From: Plantactinospora sp. BC1
Lineage (GTDB): Bacteria; Actinomycetota; Actinomycetes; Mycobacteriales; Micromonosporaceae
Direction of reading: 5' to 3'
Length of the DNA stretch: 64,000 nt
NCBI RefSeq assembly: GCF_003030345.1
Contig: NZ_CP028158.1
Span: forward strand, 5,766,001 to 5,830,000
Shown: in pieces, positions 37,137-46,829 of the stretch
Layout: every line of letters begins with the position of its first letter
Position numbering within the stretch: position 1 is the stretch's first letter
The notes under the pieces: model-generated
The model's input: the letters and a program-made list of their open reading frames with translations, nothing else
Databases searched by the model: none
Told to the model about the DNA's origin: nothing
Translations under genes and position numbers: made by a program

Positions 37137-39074
37137 TCACAGCTCGTCGTCGTCGAAGGCGGGGCGGACCCCACGGGCGAACATGATCTCGTCGTTGCTG
37201 GTGCCGGCGGCCACCATCGGCCAGACCATGGCGTCCTTGCCGACCACGAAGTCGATCACCACCGGCGCGTCGTTGATCTCCATCGCGGCCTTGATGGTCT
37301 TGTCCACGTCGGCCTTGCTCTCGCAGCGCAGCCCGACGCAGCCGAGCGCCTCGGCCAGCTTGACGAAATCAGGAATCCGGTGCTTGTGGGTGCCCAGCTC
37401 GGTGTTGGAGTAGCGCTCGCCGTAGAAGAGCGTCTGCCACTGCCGGACCATCCCCAGGTTGCCGTTGTTGATCACGGCGATCTTGACCGGGATCCCCTCC
37501 AGGGCACAGGTCGCCAGCTCCTGGTTGGTCATCTGGAAGCAGCCGTCGCCGTCGATCCCCCAGACCACGGTCTCCGGCTTGCCGACCTTGGCGCCCATCG
37601 CCGCCGGCACCGCGTAACCCATGGTGCCCAGGCCTCCGGAGTTGAGCCAGGTGTACGGCTTCTCGTACGAGACGAACTGTGCCGCCCACATCTGGTGCTG
37701 CCCCACCCCGGCCACGTAGATCGCCTCCGGGCCGGCGATCGCGCCCAGCCGCTCGATCACGTACTGCGGGGCGAGGGTGCCGTCGGTCGGCTCGTCGTAG
37801 CCGAGCGGGTAGCGGTCGCGCAGGTCGTCGAGCTGCGCCCACCACTCGGTCCGGTCGATCGCCGCGGTCTGCCCGGCGGTGGCGGCCCGGACCGCCTCGA
37901 TCAGCTCGTCGATCACGTATTTCGCGTCACCGACGATCGGCACGTCGGCGGCGCGGTTCTTGCCGATCTCCGCCGGGTCGATGTCGGCGTGCACGATCGC
38001 CGCCCCCGGGGCGAACGAGTCCAGCTTGCCGGTCACCCGGTCGTCGAACCGGGCCCCCAGCGCCACGATCAGGTCCGACTTCTGCAGGGCGTAGACCGCG
38101 GCGACCGTGCCGTGCATGCCGGGCATGCCGAGGTGCTGCGGGTGCGAGTCCGGGAAGGCGCCCCGGGCCATCAGCGTGGTCAGCACCGGGATGCCGGTCA
38201 GCTCGGCCAGCTTGCGCAGCCCCTCGGTGGCGCCGGCCTTGAGCACGCCGCCGCCGACGTAGAGCACCGGGCGGCGGGCGGTGGTCATCAGCCGGGCCGC
38301 CTCGCGGATCTGCTTGCCGTGCGGGTGCAGGGTCGGCCGGTAGCCCGGCAGGTCCAGGGCGGGCGGCCAACTGAAGGTGGTCTGCGCCTGGAGGACGTCC
38401 TTGGGGATGTCGACCAGCACCGGGCCGGGCCGGCCGGTGGCGGCCAGGTGGAACGCCTCGGCCAGGATCCGCGGGATCTCCTCGGCGGTCTGCACCAGGA
38501 AGTTGTGCTTGGTGATCGGCAGGGTGATGCCCTGGATGTCCGCCTCCTGGAAGGCGTCCGTGCCGATCGCCGGCCGGGCCACCTGACCGGTGATCGCCAC
38601 CATCGGCACCGAGTCCATGTACGCGTCCGCGATCGGCGTGACCAGGTTCGTCGCCCCCGGACCCGAGGTGGCGATGCAGACGCCGACCCGGCCGGTGGCC
38701 TGCGCGTACCCGGTGGCGGCGTGCCCGGCGCCCTGCTCGTGCCGGACCAGGATGTGCCGCACCGACGAGTCGTAGAGCGGGTCGTACGCCGGCAGGATCG
38801 CCCCACCCGGGATGCCGAACGCGACCTCGACGCCGAGCGCCTCCAGCGACTTGACCAGCGAACCGGCCCCGGAGACCTGGACCGGTGCCACCACCTGCCC
38901 GCCCGCGGCACCCCGGCTCGGCTCGGCGAGCGGACCGGACTGGTCGCCGGCCGGCTGGGCACCCGGGCGGAGTCGGCGGGGGAACTGGTCGGCGGGGTCG
39001 TTGCTCCCCTCGGCGGGGGCGGACCGGTGACGCCGCGCGCTGTTGGCCAGGGTCTCGGGTGTGGGTCTCGTCAT
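37137..39074 (-). CDS. ilvB: Acetolactate synthase large (catalytic) subunit
   Basis: TPP-dependent condensation of pyruvate with pyruvate or 2-oxobutyrate. 645 aa: catalytic Glu in [19 protein letters not shown] region [17 protein letters not shown], and TPP/Mg motif [15 protein letters not shown]. The first 60 residues are a Pro/Arg/Ala-rich extension before [20 protein letters not shown]. Starts at ATG 39074. Its leader (39234-39358) carries a leader peptide and terminator, indicating transcription attenuation by Val/Leu/Ile supply. Confidence 0.96.
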   Translation of the reverse strand: MTRPTPETLANSARRHRSAPAEGSNDPADQFPRRLRPGAQPAGDQSGPLAEPSRGAAGGQVVAPVQVSGAGSLVKSLEALGVEVAFGIPGGAILPAYDPLYDSSVRHILVRHEQGAGHAATGYAQATGRVGVCIATSGPGATNLVTPIADAYMDSVPMVAITGQVARPAIGTDAFQEADIQGITLPITKHNFLVQTAEEIPRILAEAFHLAATGRPGPVLVDIPKDVLQAQTTFSWPPALDLPGYRPTLHPHGKQIREAARLMTTARRPVLYVGGGVLKAGATEGLRKLAELTGIPVLTTLMARGAFPDSHPQHLGMPGMHGTVAAVYALQKSDLIVALGARFDDRVTGKLDSFAPGAAIVHADIDPAEIGKNRAADVPIVGDAKYVIDELIEAVRAATAGQTAAIDRTEWWAQLDDLRDRYPLGYDEPTDGTLAPQYVIERLGAIAGPEAIYVAGVGQHQMWAAQFVSYEKPYTWLNSGGLGTMGYAVPAAMGAKVGKPETVVWGIDGDGCFQMTNQELATCALEGIPVKIAVINNGNLGMVRQWQTLFYGERYSNTELGTHKHRIPDFVKLAEALGCVGLRCESKADVDKTIKAAMEINDAPVVIDFVVGKDAMVWPMVAAGTSNDEIMFARGVRPAFDDDEL

Positions 39075-39223
39075 GGCTATTCAGGCCTTCGGCTCGGAGC
39101 AGTGATCTTTTCGAGGTGTACGGCGTTGCGGGCGGGCCGCCTCGGCCGGCGGTCGATCTACCCAAACCGGCAGGAGTGGTACGCCAACCGGGGCGAGCAC
39201 ACTGCCGACGCGAGATACGTGGC

Positions 39224-39258
39224 CAATAAAAACGGCCCTCGTGCTGATGCACGGGGCC
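39224..39258 (-). terminator. Attenuator terminator upstream of ilvB
   Basis: Minus strand GGCCCCGTGC-ATCA-GCACGAGGGCC, a 10-bp stem with one bulged A, followed directly by GTTTTTATTG. It lies about 160 nt before ilvB, one base from the preceding pause-type hairpin at 39260-39286. Confidence 0.82.
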
Positions 39259-39259
39259 T

Positions 39260-39286
39260 GCGCACTCTCGGGAGTCGAGAGTGCGC
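39260..39286 (-). promoter_or_regulatory. Leader hairpin of the ilvB attenuator
   Basis: A perfect 11-bp stem (GCGCACTCTCG and its complement) with a 5-nt loop that starts at the base after the TGA of the leader peptide. A ribosome stalled on the last sense codons would cover its first arm. Confidence 0.75.
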
Positions 39287-39322
39287 TCAGATAAGTACTC
39301 GGAAGGACCTGGTCGCAGACAT
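39287..39322 (-). CDS. ilvB leader peptide (MSATRSFRVLI)
   Basis: Eleven codons ending GTA CTT ATC TGA, that is Val-Leu-Ile-stop, so all three branched-chain amino acids are sensed. GTA and CTT are unusual codons in this GC-rich genome. The ATG lies seven bases after a CAGGCT -10-like box with a TTGACT -35 box 17 bp upstream (39330-39358), so the transcript probably begins at the ATG itself (leaderless). The promoter overlaps the last codons of the upstream GGDEF-EAL gene, whose stop is at 39327. Confidence 0.75.
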   Translation of the reverse strand: MSATRSFRVLI

Positions 39323-39326
39323 GCGG

Positions 39327-41765
39327 CTAAGCCTGACGCATCTCACGCGATGAGTCAACTGATCCCGCATTCTGGGCAGTGTCGGTTTTCGGGTCCGCCG
39401 GCCCGTCGCTGGGCCTGCGCTGCCGGGGCGCGCTCCGGCTGTTGCCGGCCGTCCGGGAGGCGGGCTTGCCGGCGTCGCCCTTCGGGCGGGACTCCGAGCC
39501 GCTCCCCTCCGGCGGGCTGGCCGCCTCCAGCATCGCCTCCAGGTGCTCGGCCGGCACCCCCCAGCCGAAGAGCTGGCCCTGCCCGAACCGGCAGCCGGCC
39601 TCGACCACGGCGGCGAGTTCCGTCGGGTTGGTCACCCCCTCGGCGATCACCTCCAGCCCGAGCTGGTGGCCGAGCCGCATCACCACGTCCACCATCGGGG
39701 CGAAGGCGCGGCCCTTCGGTCGCCGGATCGGCTCCGGACCGGCGACCAGACTGTGGTCGATCTTGAGGATGTCGATCGGCAGCCGGCGGAGCTGGCCGAG
39801 CGAGGAGTATCCGGCGCCGAAATCGTCCAGCGCGATGCGTACCCCGGTCAGCCGCAGCGCCCGGAGCCGGCGGATCAACTCGTCCAGGTCGGTCGCCACG
39901 GCGTGCTCGGTCACCTCCAGCACCAGCCGTTGCGGCGGCACCCGGTGCGCCCGCAGCGCCTCGGTGACCTGGACGACGTACTCCGGGGCGTGCAGCTCGC
40001 GGGGCGAGACGTTCACCGACACCCAGACGTCGTGCCCGGCGGCGAGCCAGAGGGAGAGCTGGTGGCAGGCCCGGTGCAGCACCCAGGCGCCGAGCTTGGC
40101 GATCATCCCGCACTCCTCGGCGAGCGGGATGAACTCGTCCGGACCGACGTTGCCCAGCTCGGGGTGGTGCCAGCGCAGCAGTGCCTCCGCGCCGACCGGC
40201 CGGACCGACGGGACCGCCACCACCGGCTGGAACGCCAGGTGCAGCTCGTCGCGCTCGATGGCGCCGCGCATCTCGTGCTCCAGCGTGGTGCGCCGGCGCA
40301 GCAGGTTGTCGTAGGTCGCGTCGTACCGCTCGACGCGGTTCTTGCCGCGCTGCTTGGCGTACCGCAGGGCCAGGTCGGCGTTGCGCAGCAGGGTCTCCAC
40401 GTCGGCGGCGTCGGCGCTGTCCGCCACCCCGATGCTGACCGACAGGAAGACCGACCCGGCCTCGTGCCGGTACGCCGAGCCGACCACCCCGAGCAGCCGC
40501 TCCGCGATCCGCTGCGCCTCGGCCGGACGGGCCCGCATCAGTACGGCGAACTCGTCGCCGCCGAGCCGCGCGGCCAGGTCGCCGGGGCGCAGGTTGCTCT
40601 TCAGCCGCCGGCCCACCTCGACCAGCACCGCGTCGCCGACGTCGTGCCCGCGCATGTCGTTGACGTTCTTGAAGCCGTCCAGGTCGAGTCCGAGCAGCAC
40701 CCAGGGCGTCTCCGGGTCGGCCTGCTGCACCGCCCGGAGCAGCCCCCGGCGGTTCGCCAGCCCGGTCAGCGGATCGGTGTGCGCCAGTTCCCGGAAGTGT
40801 GCCTCCCGCTCGGCGAGCCGACCCGCATAGGCGCGTACGTCGGCCAGGGCCAGGTATTGCCGGGCGACCAGGCCGAACCCCTCGACGATGCCGGCCACCA
40901 CCGCGAAGATCGTGAAGTCGCCGCCGACCAGCAGGTGGTAGACGGCGGAGACGGCCATCGCCACCATCGGCAGCACGGCGTAGGTGCCGCGCCGGATGAC
41001 GTCGCCGTCCGGCCCGCCGGCCAGCTCCGGTGCCCGGCCGGCCAGGGCGACCATCAGCAGGCCGAACGGCAGCAGCACCGCCCCGACCAGCGCGACCGTC
41101 GGGCCGGCCTGGCAGATCCCGGCGGAGATGGCCAGTCCGGAGCCGGTCACCAGGTTGACCCCGGTCCCGGCCAGCAGCAGCCCGCGCCGGGGCGCCCGGG
41201 CCCGGGCGCCGACGATGAAGGTCAGCCCGACCGCCACCGCCGCCGTGACGGTCGCCACCAGGATGGCCAGGCAGCCGCTCGGGGTGAGGTCGCCGAGCAC
41301 CCGGGTCGGTTCGGCGAGCAGCACCCAGCCGACGAACCAGAGCGCCGCCCCGATCACCAGCCCGTCCAGCACCAGCCGGAGCGCCGCGCCGGGGGTCTCG
41401 GCGACGCCGGGCAACCGGAGCAGGCCGGCGCAGAGCAGCGCCCCGCTGCCGGCCATCCCGGCCGCGATCAGGGTGGCCAGGCCGGTCCGCTGGGCCTGCT
41501 CGTGCTGCCAGTGCTCGGCCATTGTGACCAGCGCGAACAGCCCCAGTGCGGCGCTGGCCGCCGCCAGTGCGCCGCCGACGGCGAGCAGCCAGTGCCCGAT
41601 CCGGCGCGCACCGGTGTGCCGGTGTGCCGACAGCGCCAGCATGACCGGCCCGCAGCAGGAGGCGAGGCCGGTCGCCACGGCGAGGGCCGGCGCACCGGAG
41701 GCGAGTTGCACGGGTTCACTCTGCCGGATCGATCGCACTCCATGGGGGAGCCCGCGCCGGTTCAT
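39327..41765 (-). CDS. Membrane GGDEF-EAL protein (cyclic-di-GMP turnover)
   Basis: 812 aa. About nine hydrophobic helices fill residues 20-310. The GGDEF domain has LGGDEF at 401-406, with an inhibitory-site RxxD (RPGD 393-396) five residues before the signature. The EAL domain has AEALLRW (EAL 527-529), [13 protein letters not shown] and KIDHSLV. Both signatures are intact, so both diguanylate cyclase and phosphodiesterase activity are possible. The tail (about 765-812) is Ser/Pro/Arg-rich. The 3' end contains the promoter of the ilvB leader. Confidence 0.93.
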   Translation of the reverse strand: MNRRGLPHGVRSIRQSEPVQLASGAPALAVATGLASCCGPVMLALSAHRHTGARRIGHWLLAVGGALAAASAALGLFALVTMAEHWQHEQAQRTGLATLIAAGMAGSGALLCAGLLRLPGVAETPGAALRLVLDGLVIGAALWFVGWVLLAEPTRVLGDLTPSGCLAILVATVTAAVAVGLTFIVGARARAPRRGLLLAGTGVNLVTGSGLAISAGICQAGPTVALVGAVLLPFGLLMVALAGRAPELAGGPDGDVIRRGTYAVLPMVAMAVSAVYHLLVGGDFTIFAVVAGIVEGFGLVARQYLALADVRAYAGRLAEREAHFRELAHTDPLTGLANRRGLLRAVQQADPETPWVLLGLDLDGFKNVNDMRGHDVGDAVLVEVGRRLKSNLRPGDLAARLGGDEFAVLMRARPAEAQRIAERLLGVVGSAYRHEAGSVFLSVSIGVADSADAADVETLLRNADLALRYAKQRGKNRVERYDATYDNLLRRRTTLEHEMRGAIERDELHLAFQPVVAVPSVRPVGAEALLRWHHPELGNVGPDEFIPLAEECGMIAKLGAWVLHRACHQLSLWLAAGHDVWVSVNVSPRELHAPEYVVQVTEALRAHRVPPQRLVLEVTEHAVATDLDELIRRLRALRLTGVRIALDDFGAGYSSLGQLRRLPIDILKIDHSLVAGPEPIRRPKGRAFAPMVDVVMRLGHQLGLEVIAEGVTNPTELAAVVEAGCRFGQGQLFGWGVPAEHLEAMLEAASPPEGSGSESRPKGDAGKPASRTAGNSRSAPRQRRPSDGPADPKTDTAQNAGSVDSSREMRQA
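39330..39358 (-). promoter_or_regulatory. Promoter of the ilvB leader
   Basis: TTGACT (39358-39353), 17-bp spacer, CAGGCT (39335-39330), then seven bases to the leader ATG. Close to the housekeeping actinobacterial consensus, and spaced for a leaderless transcript. Confidence 0.6.
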
Positions 41766-41935
41766 CGATCAGAGGCACAGACCGCCCATTCGGGCATCGG
41801 CGGGATCATCGGGCCGGGGCGGGACGGCCCGGCGGGGTGCCGGCGGGCCGGCCCCGACCCGGCCGGCGTCCCGCTGGCTGGACCGGGTGGACCGCGCAGG
41901 CGGCGTTCGGCCGCCGGGAGTGCCACACTTGTCGA

Positions 41936-43783
41936 ATGCCTGACCTGCGGTCGAAGACCTCCACACACGGCCGGACGATGGCCGGCGCCCGCGCGCTGTG
42001 GCGGGCCACCGGGATGACCGACGACGACTTCGGCAAGCCGATCGTGGCCATCGCGAACAGCTTCACCCAGTTCGTACCCGGGCACGTGCACCTCAAGGAC
42101 CTCGGCGGCCTGGTCGCGGACTCGGTGGCCTCGGCCGGCGGCGTCGGTCGGGAGTTCAACACCATCGCCGTCGACGACGGCATCGCGATGGGGCACGGCG
42201 GCATGCTCTACTCGCTGCCGAGCCGGGAGCTGATCGCCGACGCGGTCGAATACATGGTCAACGCGCACTGCGCGGACGCCCTGGTCTGCATCTCCAACTG
42301 CGACAAGATCACCCCGGGCATGCTGCTCGCCGCGCTCCGGCTGAACATCCCGACCGTCTTCGTCAGCGGCGGCCCGATGGAGGCCGGCAAGACGGTGGCG
42401 ATCGAGGGGATCGTGCACGACAAGATCGACCTGATCGACGCGATGATCGCCTCGTCCAACGACGCGGTCACCGACGACCAGCTCGGCGCGATCGAGCGCT
42501 CCGCCTGCCCCACCTGCGGCTCCTGCTCCGGCATGTTCACCGCCAACTCGATGAACTGCCTCACCGAGGCGATCGGACTGGCCCTGCCCGGCAACGGGTC
42601 GGTGCTGGCCACCCACGCCGCCCGCAAGGCTCTCTTCGAGGAGGCCGGCCGGGTCGTCGTGGAGATCGCCAACCGGTGGTACGCCGACGACGACGCCTCG
42701 GTACTGCCCCGGTCGATCGCCTCCCGGGCCGCGTTCGAGAACGCGGTCGCGCTGGACGTGGCGATGGGCGGCTCCACCAACACGGTGCTGCACCTGCTGG
42801 CCGCCGCCCGCGAGGCGGAACTCGACTTCGGCGTCGCCGACATCGACGAGATCTCCCGCCGGGTGCCCTGCCTGGCCAAGGTCGCCCCCAACTCGCCGAA
42901 ATACCACATGGAGGACGTGCACCGGGCCGGTGGCATCCCGGCGATCCTCGGCGAACTGGACCGGGCCGGACTGCTCCGCCGGGACGTGCACGCGGTGCAC
43001 TCGGCCGACCTGGACGGCTGGCTGGCCGACTGGGACATCCGGGGCGGCAAGGCCAGCCGGGAGGCGATCGAGCTCTTCCACGCCGCCCCCGGCGGGGTAC
43101 GCACCACCGAGCCGTTCTCCACCACCAACCGCTGGTCCACACTCGACACCGACGCGGCCGAGGGCTGCATCCGGGACCGGGAGCACGCGTACACCGCCGA
43201 CGGCGGGCTGGCGATCCTGCACGGCAACCTCGCCCCGGACGGCGCGGTGGTGAAGACCGCCGGGGTGCCGGCCGAGTGCCTCACCTTCCGGGGCCCGGCC
43301 AAGGTCTACGAGTCGCAGGAGGCCGCCGTCGAGGCGATCCTCGGCAAGCAGGTCGTCGCCGGTGACGTCGTGGTGATCCGCTACGAGGGCCCGAAGGGCG
43401 GGCCGGGGATGCAGGAGATGCTCTACCCCACCTCGTTCCTCAAGGGACGCGGTCTCGGCCGGGAGTGCGCGCTGATCACCGACGGCCGGTTCTCCGGCGG
43501 CACCTCCGGGCTCTCCATCGGACACGTCTCCCCGGAGGCAGCCGGCGGCGGGCTGATCGCGCTGGTCGAGCCCGGCGACGAGATCGTCATCGACATCCCG
43601 AACCGGAGCATGGAACTGGCGGTGGCGCCCGAGGTGCTGGAGGCGCGCCGGATCGCGCAGGAGAAGCGGGACCGGCCGTACACGCCGGTGGACCGGGAGC
43701 GGCCGGTCTCCGCCGCGCTGCGCGCGTACGCCTCGATGGCGACCTCGGCCAGCGACGGCGCCTACCGGCGCGTCCCGGAGTGA
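41936..43783 (+). CDS. ilvD: Dihydroxy-acid dehydratase
   Basis: Dehydrates dihydroxy acids to 2-oxo acids in Ile/Val synthesis. 615 aa with Fe-S ligands in [12 protein letters not shown] and [34 protein letters not shown], and [24 protein letters not shown] 41936 gives [22 protein letters not shown], the normal start. No Shine-Dalgarno at usual spacing; CACACT ends six bases before the ATG, so a leaderless transcript is possible. It is on the opposite strand to ilvBNC, with no attenuator visible. Confidence 0.96.
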   Translation: MPDLRSKTSTHGRTMAGARALWRATGMTDDDFGKPIVAIANSFTQFVPGHVHLKDLGGLVADSVASAGGVGREFNTIAVDDGIAMGHGGMLYSLPSRELIADAVEYMVNAHCADALVCISNCDKITPGMLLAALRLNIPTVFVSGGPMEAGKTVAIEGIVHDKIDLIDAMIASSNDAVTDDQLGAIERSACPTCGSCSGMFTANSMNCLTEAIGLALPGNGSVLATHAARKALFEEAGRVVVEIANRWYADDDASVLPRSIASRAAFENAVALDVAMGGSTNTVLHLLAAAREAELDFGVADIDEISRRVPCLAKVAPNSPKYHMEDVHRAGGIPAILGELDRAGLLRRDVHAVHSADLDGWLADWDIRGGKASREAIELFHAAPGGVRTTEPFSTTNRWSTLDTDAAEGCIRDREHAYTADGGLAILHGNLAPDGAVVKTAGVPAECLTFRGPAKVYESQEAAVEAILGKQVVAGDVVVIRYEGPKGGPGMQEMLYPTSFLKGRGLGRECALITDGRFSGGTSGLSIGHVSPEAAGGGLIALVEPGDEIVIDIPNRSMELAVAPEVLEARRIAQEKRDRPYTPVDRERPVSAALRAYASMATSASDGAYRRVPE

Positions 43784-43790
43784 GCGCGAC

Positions 43791-43831
43791 GCCGGGCGTG
43801 GGGTCTTCTGACGGATGACCCCACGCCCGGC
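43791..43831. terminator. Bidirectional terminator between ilvD and the DUF1648 gene
   Basis: A perfect 15-bp stem (GCCGGGCGTGGGGTC and its complement) with an 11-nt loop, between convergent genes. Confidence 0.8.
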
Positions 43832-43839
43832 GGCCCGGG

Positions 43840-44868
43840 TCAGCCGAGCCGGGCCCGCAGGGTGTTCACCATCGCCACCGCGGTCGGCACGTCCCGGCAG
43901 GTGACCAGCCGGCGGCTGCCGTCGGTCAGCCGGAGCGCCAGCGCCGGGCCGGGCAGCAGCGGCACGTCGGCGGCGGTGGCGCCGCGCAGGAACGAGCGGA
44001 GCAGCCAGTCCTGCACCGCCAGGTGGTCCGGCTCGGCGGCGGCGATCGCCGAGATCGGCACCCGGCGGCGCAGCGGGCCGACCGCCACCCGGACCGCCTC
44101 GCCGTCGATGACCAGCCGGTAGCGGGTGAACGGCAGCATCGCCAGCGCCGACACCATCGGCGCGGCACCCGCCCAGCCGACGACGCCGACCAGCGGCACC
44201 AGTACGGCGACCATCAGCACCCCGGTCAGAGCCAGCGCCCCGGTCGTCCAGAGCACCGGGCGCAGCGCCCGCAACTCCCACCAGATCAGCCGCTCGTCGG
44301 CACCGGCCGCCAGCAGCGGCCCGACCGCCGGCTCCGGGACGTCGGGCCCGGCCGCCGCCCGGGTCGGTGCCGGGGGGCCGGCGCCGGGTGCCGCCGGGGG
44401 TGCCGCGCCGGCCAGCAGGTACGCCAGCAGCCCGGCGACCGCCGCCGCCACCATCGGCAGCCCCATCAGCGCGGCGAAGTAGCCCCAGGAGAGGCGTACG
44501 TCGGCGGCGGTCGGCGCGTCCAGTGCGGCGGCCAGCGTCATCAACAGCACGGTGCCGGCCGCCGCGGCGGTGCCGTTCACCGCGACCTGGGCGCCGAGCC
44601 GTAGCCAGTGCCGCCCGGTGCCGGGGAGCCCACGGGCCAGCGCGAAGACCAGCAGCCCGGCCAGCCAGACGGTGAGCGCGGCGCCGAGCAGCACCCCGGC
44701 CAGGGTGTCGACGCCGATGGTGCTCACCATCGGCCGGTCACCGACACCGCCGGAGTTGGGCAGGCTCTCCGGGAGGCGGCTCCGCCAGGCGAGGGTCACC
44801 GCCACCGCACCGCCGATCAGGGCCGCCGGCAGCAGGCCGCTGCCGATCGTCCACCGGGCACTCCTCAT
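43840..44868 (-). CDS. DUF1648-like integral membrane protein
   Basis: 342 aa, six or seven predicted helices. After the first helix comes RLPESLPNSGGVGDRP, resembling the DUF1648 loop. A Pro/Ala linker (about 165-190) separates the N-terminal helices from a C-terminal helix pair and a cytoplasmic PH-like domain (from about 255, RYRLVIDGEAVRVAVGPLRRRVPISAIAAAE). Its ATG overlaps the stop of the GntR gene (ATGA), so it is co-translated with and presumably controlled by it. Confidence 0.82.
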   Translation of the reverse strand: MRSARWTIGSGLLPAALIGGAVAVTLAWRSRLPESLPNSGGVGDRPMVSTIGVDTLAGVLLGAALTVWLAGLLVFALARGLPGTGRHWLRLGAQVAVNGTAAAAGTVLLMTLAAALDAPTAADVRLSWGYFAALMGLPMVAAAVAGLLAYLLAGAAPPAAPGAGPPAPTRAAAGPDVPEPAVGPLLAAGADERLIWWELRALRPVLWTTGALALTGVLMVAVLVPLVGVVGWAGAAPMVSALAMLPFTRYRLVIDGEAVRVAVGPLRRRVPISAIAAAEPDHLAVQDWLLRSFLRGATAADVPLLPGPALALRLTDGSRRLVTCRDVPTAVAMVNTLRARLG

Positions 44869-45233
44869 GCGCTCACCTCTCTCGAGTACTGCTGCCGCAG
44901 CAACGCGACGGCCTCGTCGAGGCCGACGCCGGCCCGGCGGGCAACCGTCACCAACTCCCGTACCGACTCGATCACCCGGGCCCGCTCGTGCGGGACCTCC
45001 CCGGTCACCACCGCGCCCCGTCCCCGGCGAAGCTCGATGAGCCCCTCCTCGCGCAGTGCCGCGTACGCCCGGAGCACGGTGTGCATGTTCACGTCTAGCG
45101 TGCCGGCGAGTTCCCGTGCGGCGGGCAGCCGGTCGCCCCGGCCGATCGCTCCGTCCGCCAGTGCCCGGCGCACGCTGCCGGCGATCTGCTCGGCCAGCGG
45201 TACGCCGCTGCCCGGTGACACCCGAAACAACAT
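44865..45233 (-). CDS. GntR-family regulator, YtrA subfamily
   Basis: 122 aa. A winged helix-turn-helix (PLAEQIAGSVRRALADGAIGRGDRLPAARELAGTLDVNMHTVLRAYAALREEGLIELRRGRGAVV) followed by only a short dimerisation tail, the defining feature of YtrA regulators. These usually repress the operon they sit in, typically membrane or ABC-transport genes. An 11-bp palindrome just upstream (45241-45251) is a good operator candidate. Confidence 0.92.
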   Translation of the reverse strand: MLFRVSPGSGVPLAEQIAGSVRRALADGAIGRGDRLPAARELAGTLDVNMHTVLRAYAALREEGLIELRRGRGAVVTGEVPHERARVIESVRELVTVARRAGVGLDEAVALLRQQYSREVSA

Positions 45234-45240
45234 GTTCGTA

Positions 45241-45251
45241 TTCTACTAGAA
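45241..45251. promoter_or_regulatory. Candidate GntR/YtrA operator
   Basis: A perfect palindrome TTCTACTAGAA eight bases upstream of the GntR start, in a short AT-rich patch. On the minus strand it overlaps TAGAAT, a -10-like box, so binding would block the promoter. Confidence 0.45.
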
Positions 45252-45306
45252 CAACGAGTACTATCCACAAGCCCGTCGACCGGATCGGGGCACCAGCGCG
45301 GGACCC

Positions 45307-46230
45307 CTAGCGGGAGAGGAACCCCGTGACCAGGTCGGCCAGTTGGCCCGGGCGTTCGGCCACCATGGCGTGGCTGGCGCCGTCCAGCGGTACGACCTCC
45401 AGCCACGGGTTGTCCCGGACGGCCGCCAGCCGCTCCAGCACCCGACGCCGGTGTGCGGCGTAGAGGTCGTGGAAGGGACGCTGTTCGGGCATGTCCACGG
45501 TGGCCAGTACCAGCAGCAGCGGGCAGCGGACCGCACGGTAGACGGGTACCAGGTCCAGCGACTCCATGGCCAGCCGCAGTTCCTCGGTCAGTTCCGGATC
45601 GGGGCGCAGCCGGCTCGTCCCGTCCTCCGCCGGCACCAGGTTGCGCCGGAACGCCTCCACCCAGATCTCCTCGGCGGAGCCGTACCGCCGGGCCGTGGCC
45701 CGCTGTCCGGCGAGCGCCGCCGCGACCTGCTCGGCGTCGAGCGGTCGGGCCAGCGCGGCGGACATCCCGGCGAAGACCTCGCGGAGCCGGGCGAGTTCGG
45801 CCACCGCCCGGTCCGGGTCGAGGCCGGCGAGGTCCTCCGGCCGGCTCGGGACGGGATTGCCGTCCAGGCTGACCGCGCCGGGGCAGTCCGGGTGGCGGGC
45901 CGCCCAGAGGCTGGCGAGCATGCCGCCGAGCGACATGCCGACCACCGCCGGGCGGGCCAACTCCAGCTCGTCGGCGACGGCGTCGAGGTCGTCGAGGACC
46001 TCGTCCCACTTCCACGGGCCGTCGCCGGAGCGGCCGTGGCCGCGCAGGTCGACCGCGACCACCCGGTGCGCCGGCCGCAGCGCCTCGGCCAGCGCGGTCA
46101 TGGTGACCAGGTTGCCGCCCCCGCCGTGCAGCAGCAGCATCGGGGCGCCGGAGCCGCCGAAGTCCCGGGCGACGATCGGCACCGGGCCGGAGTCGATGGA
46201 AATCTCACGGTCGTGGGGTACGTCAGACAC
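45307..46230 (-). CDS. Alpha/beta hydrolase
   Basis: 307 aa. MLLLHGGGGN (oxyanion region), VAVDLRGHGRSG, nucleophile elbow VVGMSLGGMLAS, and catalytic His in LDGASHAMVAE are present. The substrate is unknown. GTG 46230 (MSDVPHDREISI) overlaps the upstream HTH gene by eight bases, so the two are translationally coupled and the HTH protein probably controls its expression. Confidence 0.87.
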   Translation of the reverse strand: MSDVPHDREISIDSGPVPIVARDFGGSGAPMLLLHGGGGNLVTMTALAEALRPAHRVVAVDLRGHGRSGDGPWKWDEVLDDLDAVADELELARPAVVGMSLGGMLASLWAARHPDCPGAVSLDGNPVPSRPEDLAGLDPDRAVAELARLREVFAGMSAALARPLDAEQVAAALAGQRATARRYGSAEEIWVEAFRRNLVPAEDGTSRLRPDPELTEELRLAMESLDLVPVYRAVRCPLLLVLATVDMPEQRPFHDLYAAHRRRVLERLAAVRDNPWLEVVPLDGASHAMVAERPGQLADLVTGFLSR

Positions 46231-46693
46231 GGCGGGGCCGCCCTTCCTCCAGTAGCCGGTCGCGGACGGAGGAGGGCAGCACACCACCTTCCGGATGACG
46301 GACCAGCTTGCCCCGGTTGACCAGGTCGTGGACGCCCTGCCGGGTGATCCCGAGCATCGCCCCGGCCACCGCGTACGTCACCGAGTCGGCGGTGGGGTGC
46401 CCGACCCGCCGCGCGACGACCTGGCCCAGCGGGCTGCGCCACCAGTCGAGCGGGGGCTCGAACGGGCCGTCGCCGGGATAGAGCGTCGAGACGATCCGCA
46501 TCGCGGTGCCGACCGCCTCCCGGTCGTCGCCGTCGACCAGCCGGTGCGCCCAGGTCTCGGCGCGGACCCGCACCACCGTACGCAGCGCGTCGACCGCGTC
46601 GTCCCCGTCGAGCAGGATCTCCAGCGGATCGAGCAGCCGGACGTCCATCGTCCGGAGAAGCTGCTCGACGAGTTCGTCACGGGTCGGCGGCAC
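46223..46693 (-). CDS. Small HTH DNA-binding protein
   Basis: 156 aa. The C-terminal part reads SVTYAVAGAMLGITRQGVHDLVNRGKLVRHPEGGVLPSSV, an excisionase/MerR-like helix-turn-helix with a wing. The N-terminal 100 residues are helical with no known domain. GTG 46693 follows GAGGAGG. Two tandem perfect palindromes over its promoter suggest autorepression. Coupled to the hydrolase gene downstream. Confidence 0.78.
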   Translation of the reverse strand: MPPTRDELVEQLLRTMDVRLLDPLEILLDGDDAVDALRTVVRVRAETWAHRLVDGDDREAVGTAMRIVSTLYPGDGPFEPPLDWWRSPLGQVVARRVGHPTADSVTYAVAGAMLGITRQGVHDLVNRGKLVRHPEGGVLPSSVRDRLLEEGRPRRV

Positions 46694-46704
46694 GCCACCC
46701 TCCT

Positions 46705-46746
46705 CACTTGACGTCCAGTGTCAAGCACTTGACGAGCACTGTCAAG
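46705..46746 (-). promoter_or_regulatory. Two tandem 21-bp operators over the HTH gene promoter
   Basis: Each 21-bp copy (46705-46725 and 46726-46746) holds the inverted repeat CTTGAC-N7-GTCAAG; the two copies are head-to-tail, 21 bp apart, exactly two helical turns. On the minus strand the same bases supply TTGACA and, 17 bp on, GACACT, a promoter leading to the HTH start at 46693. Confidence 0.72.
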
Positions 46747-46829
46747 TAGATGCCGACGGCCGGGCTGGGCGGGCAACGCTCGTCCAGCCCGGGCCGGTGG
46801 AGCCGGTCAGCTCGGGCGGGCGGAGTCGG

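Noticed and set aside
39321-39353. A plus-strand mini-frame [10 protein letters not shown] close to the ilvB leader
   Set aside because: Wrong direction for ilvB and no gene or terminator follows on the plus strand; the true leader is on the minus strand at 39322-39287.
41766-41935. Possible attenuator upstream of ilvD
   Set aside because: GC-rich palindromic bases but no peptide frame with Ile/Val/Leu runs and no U tract.
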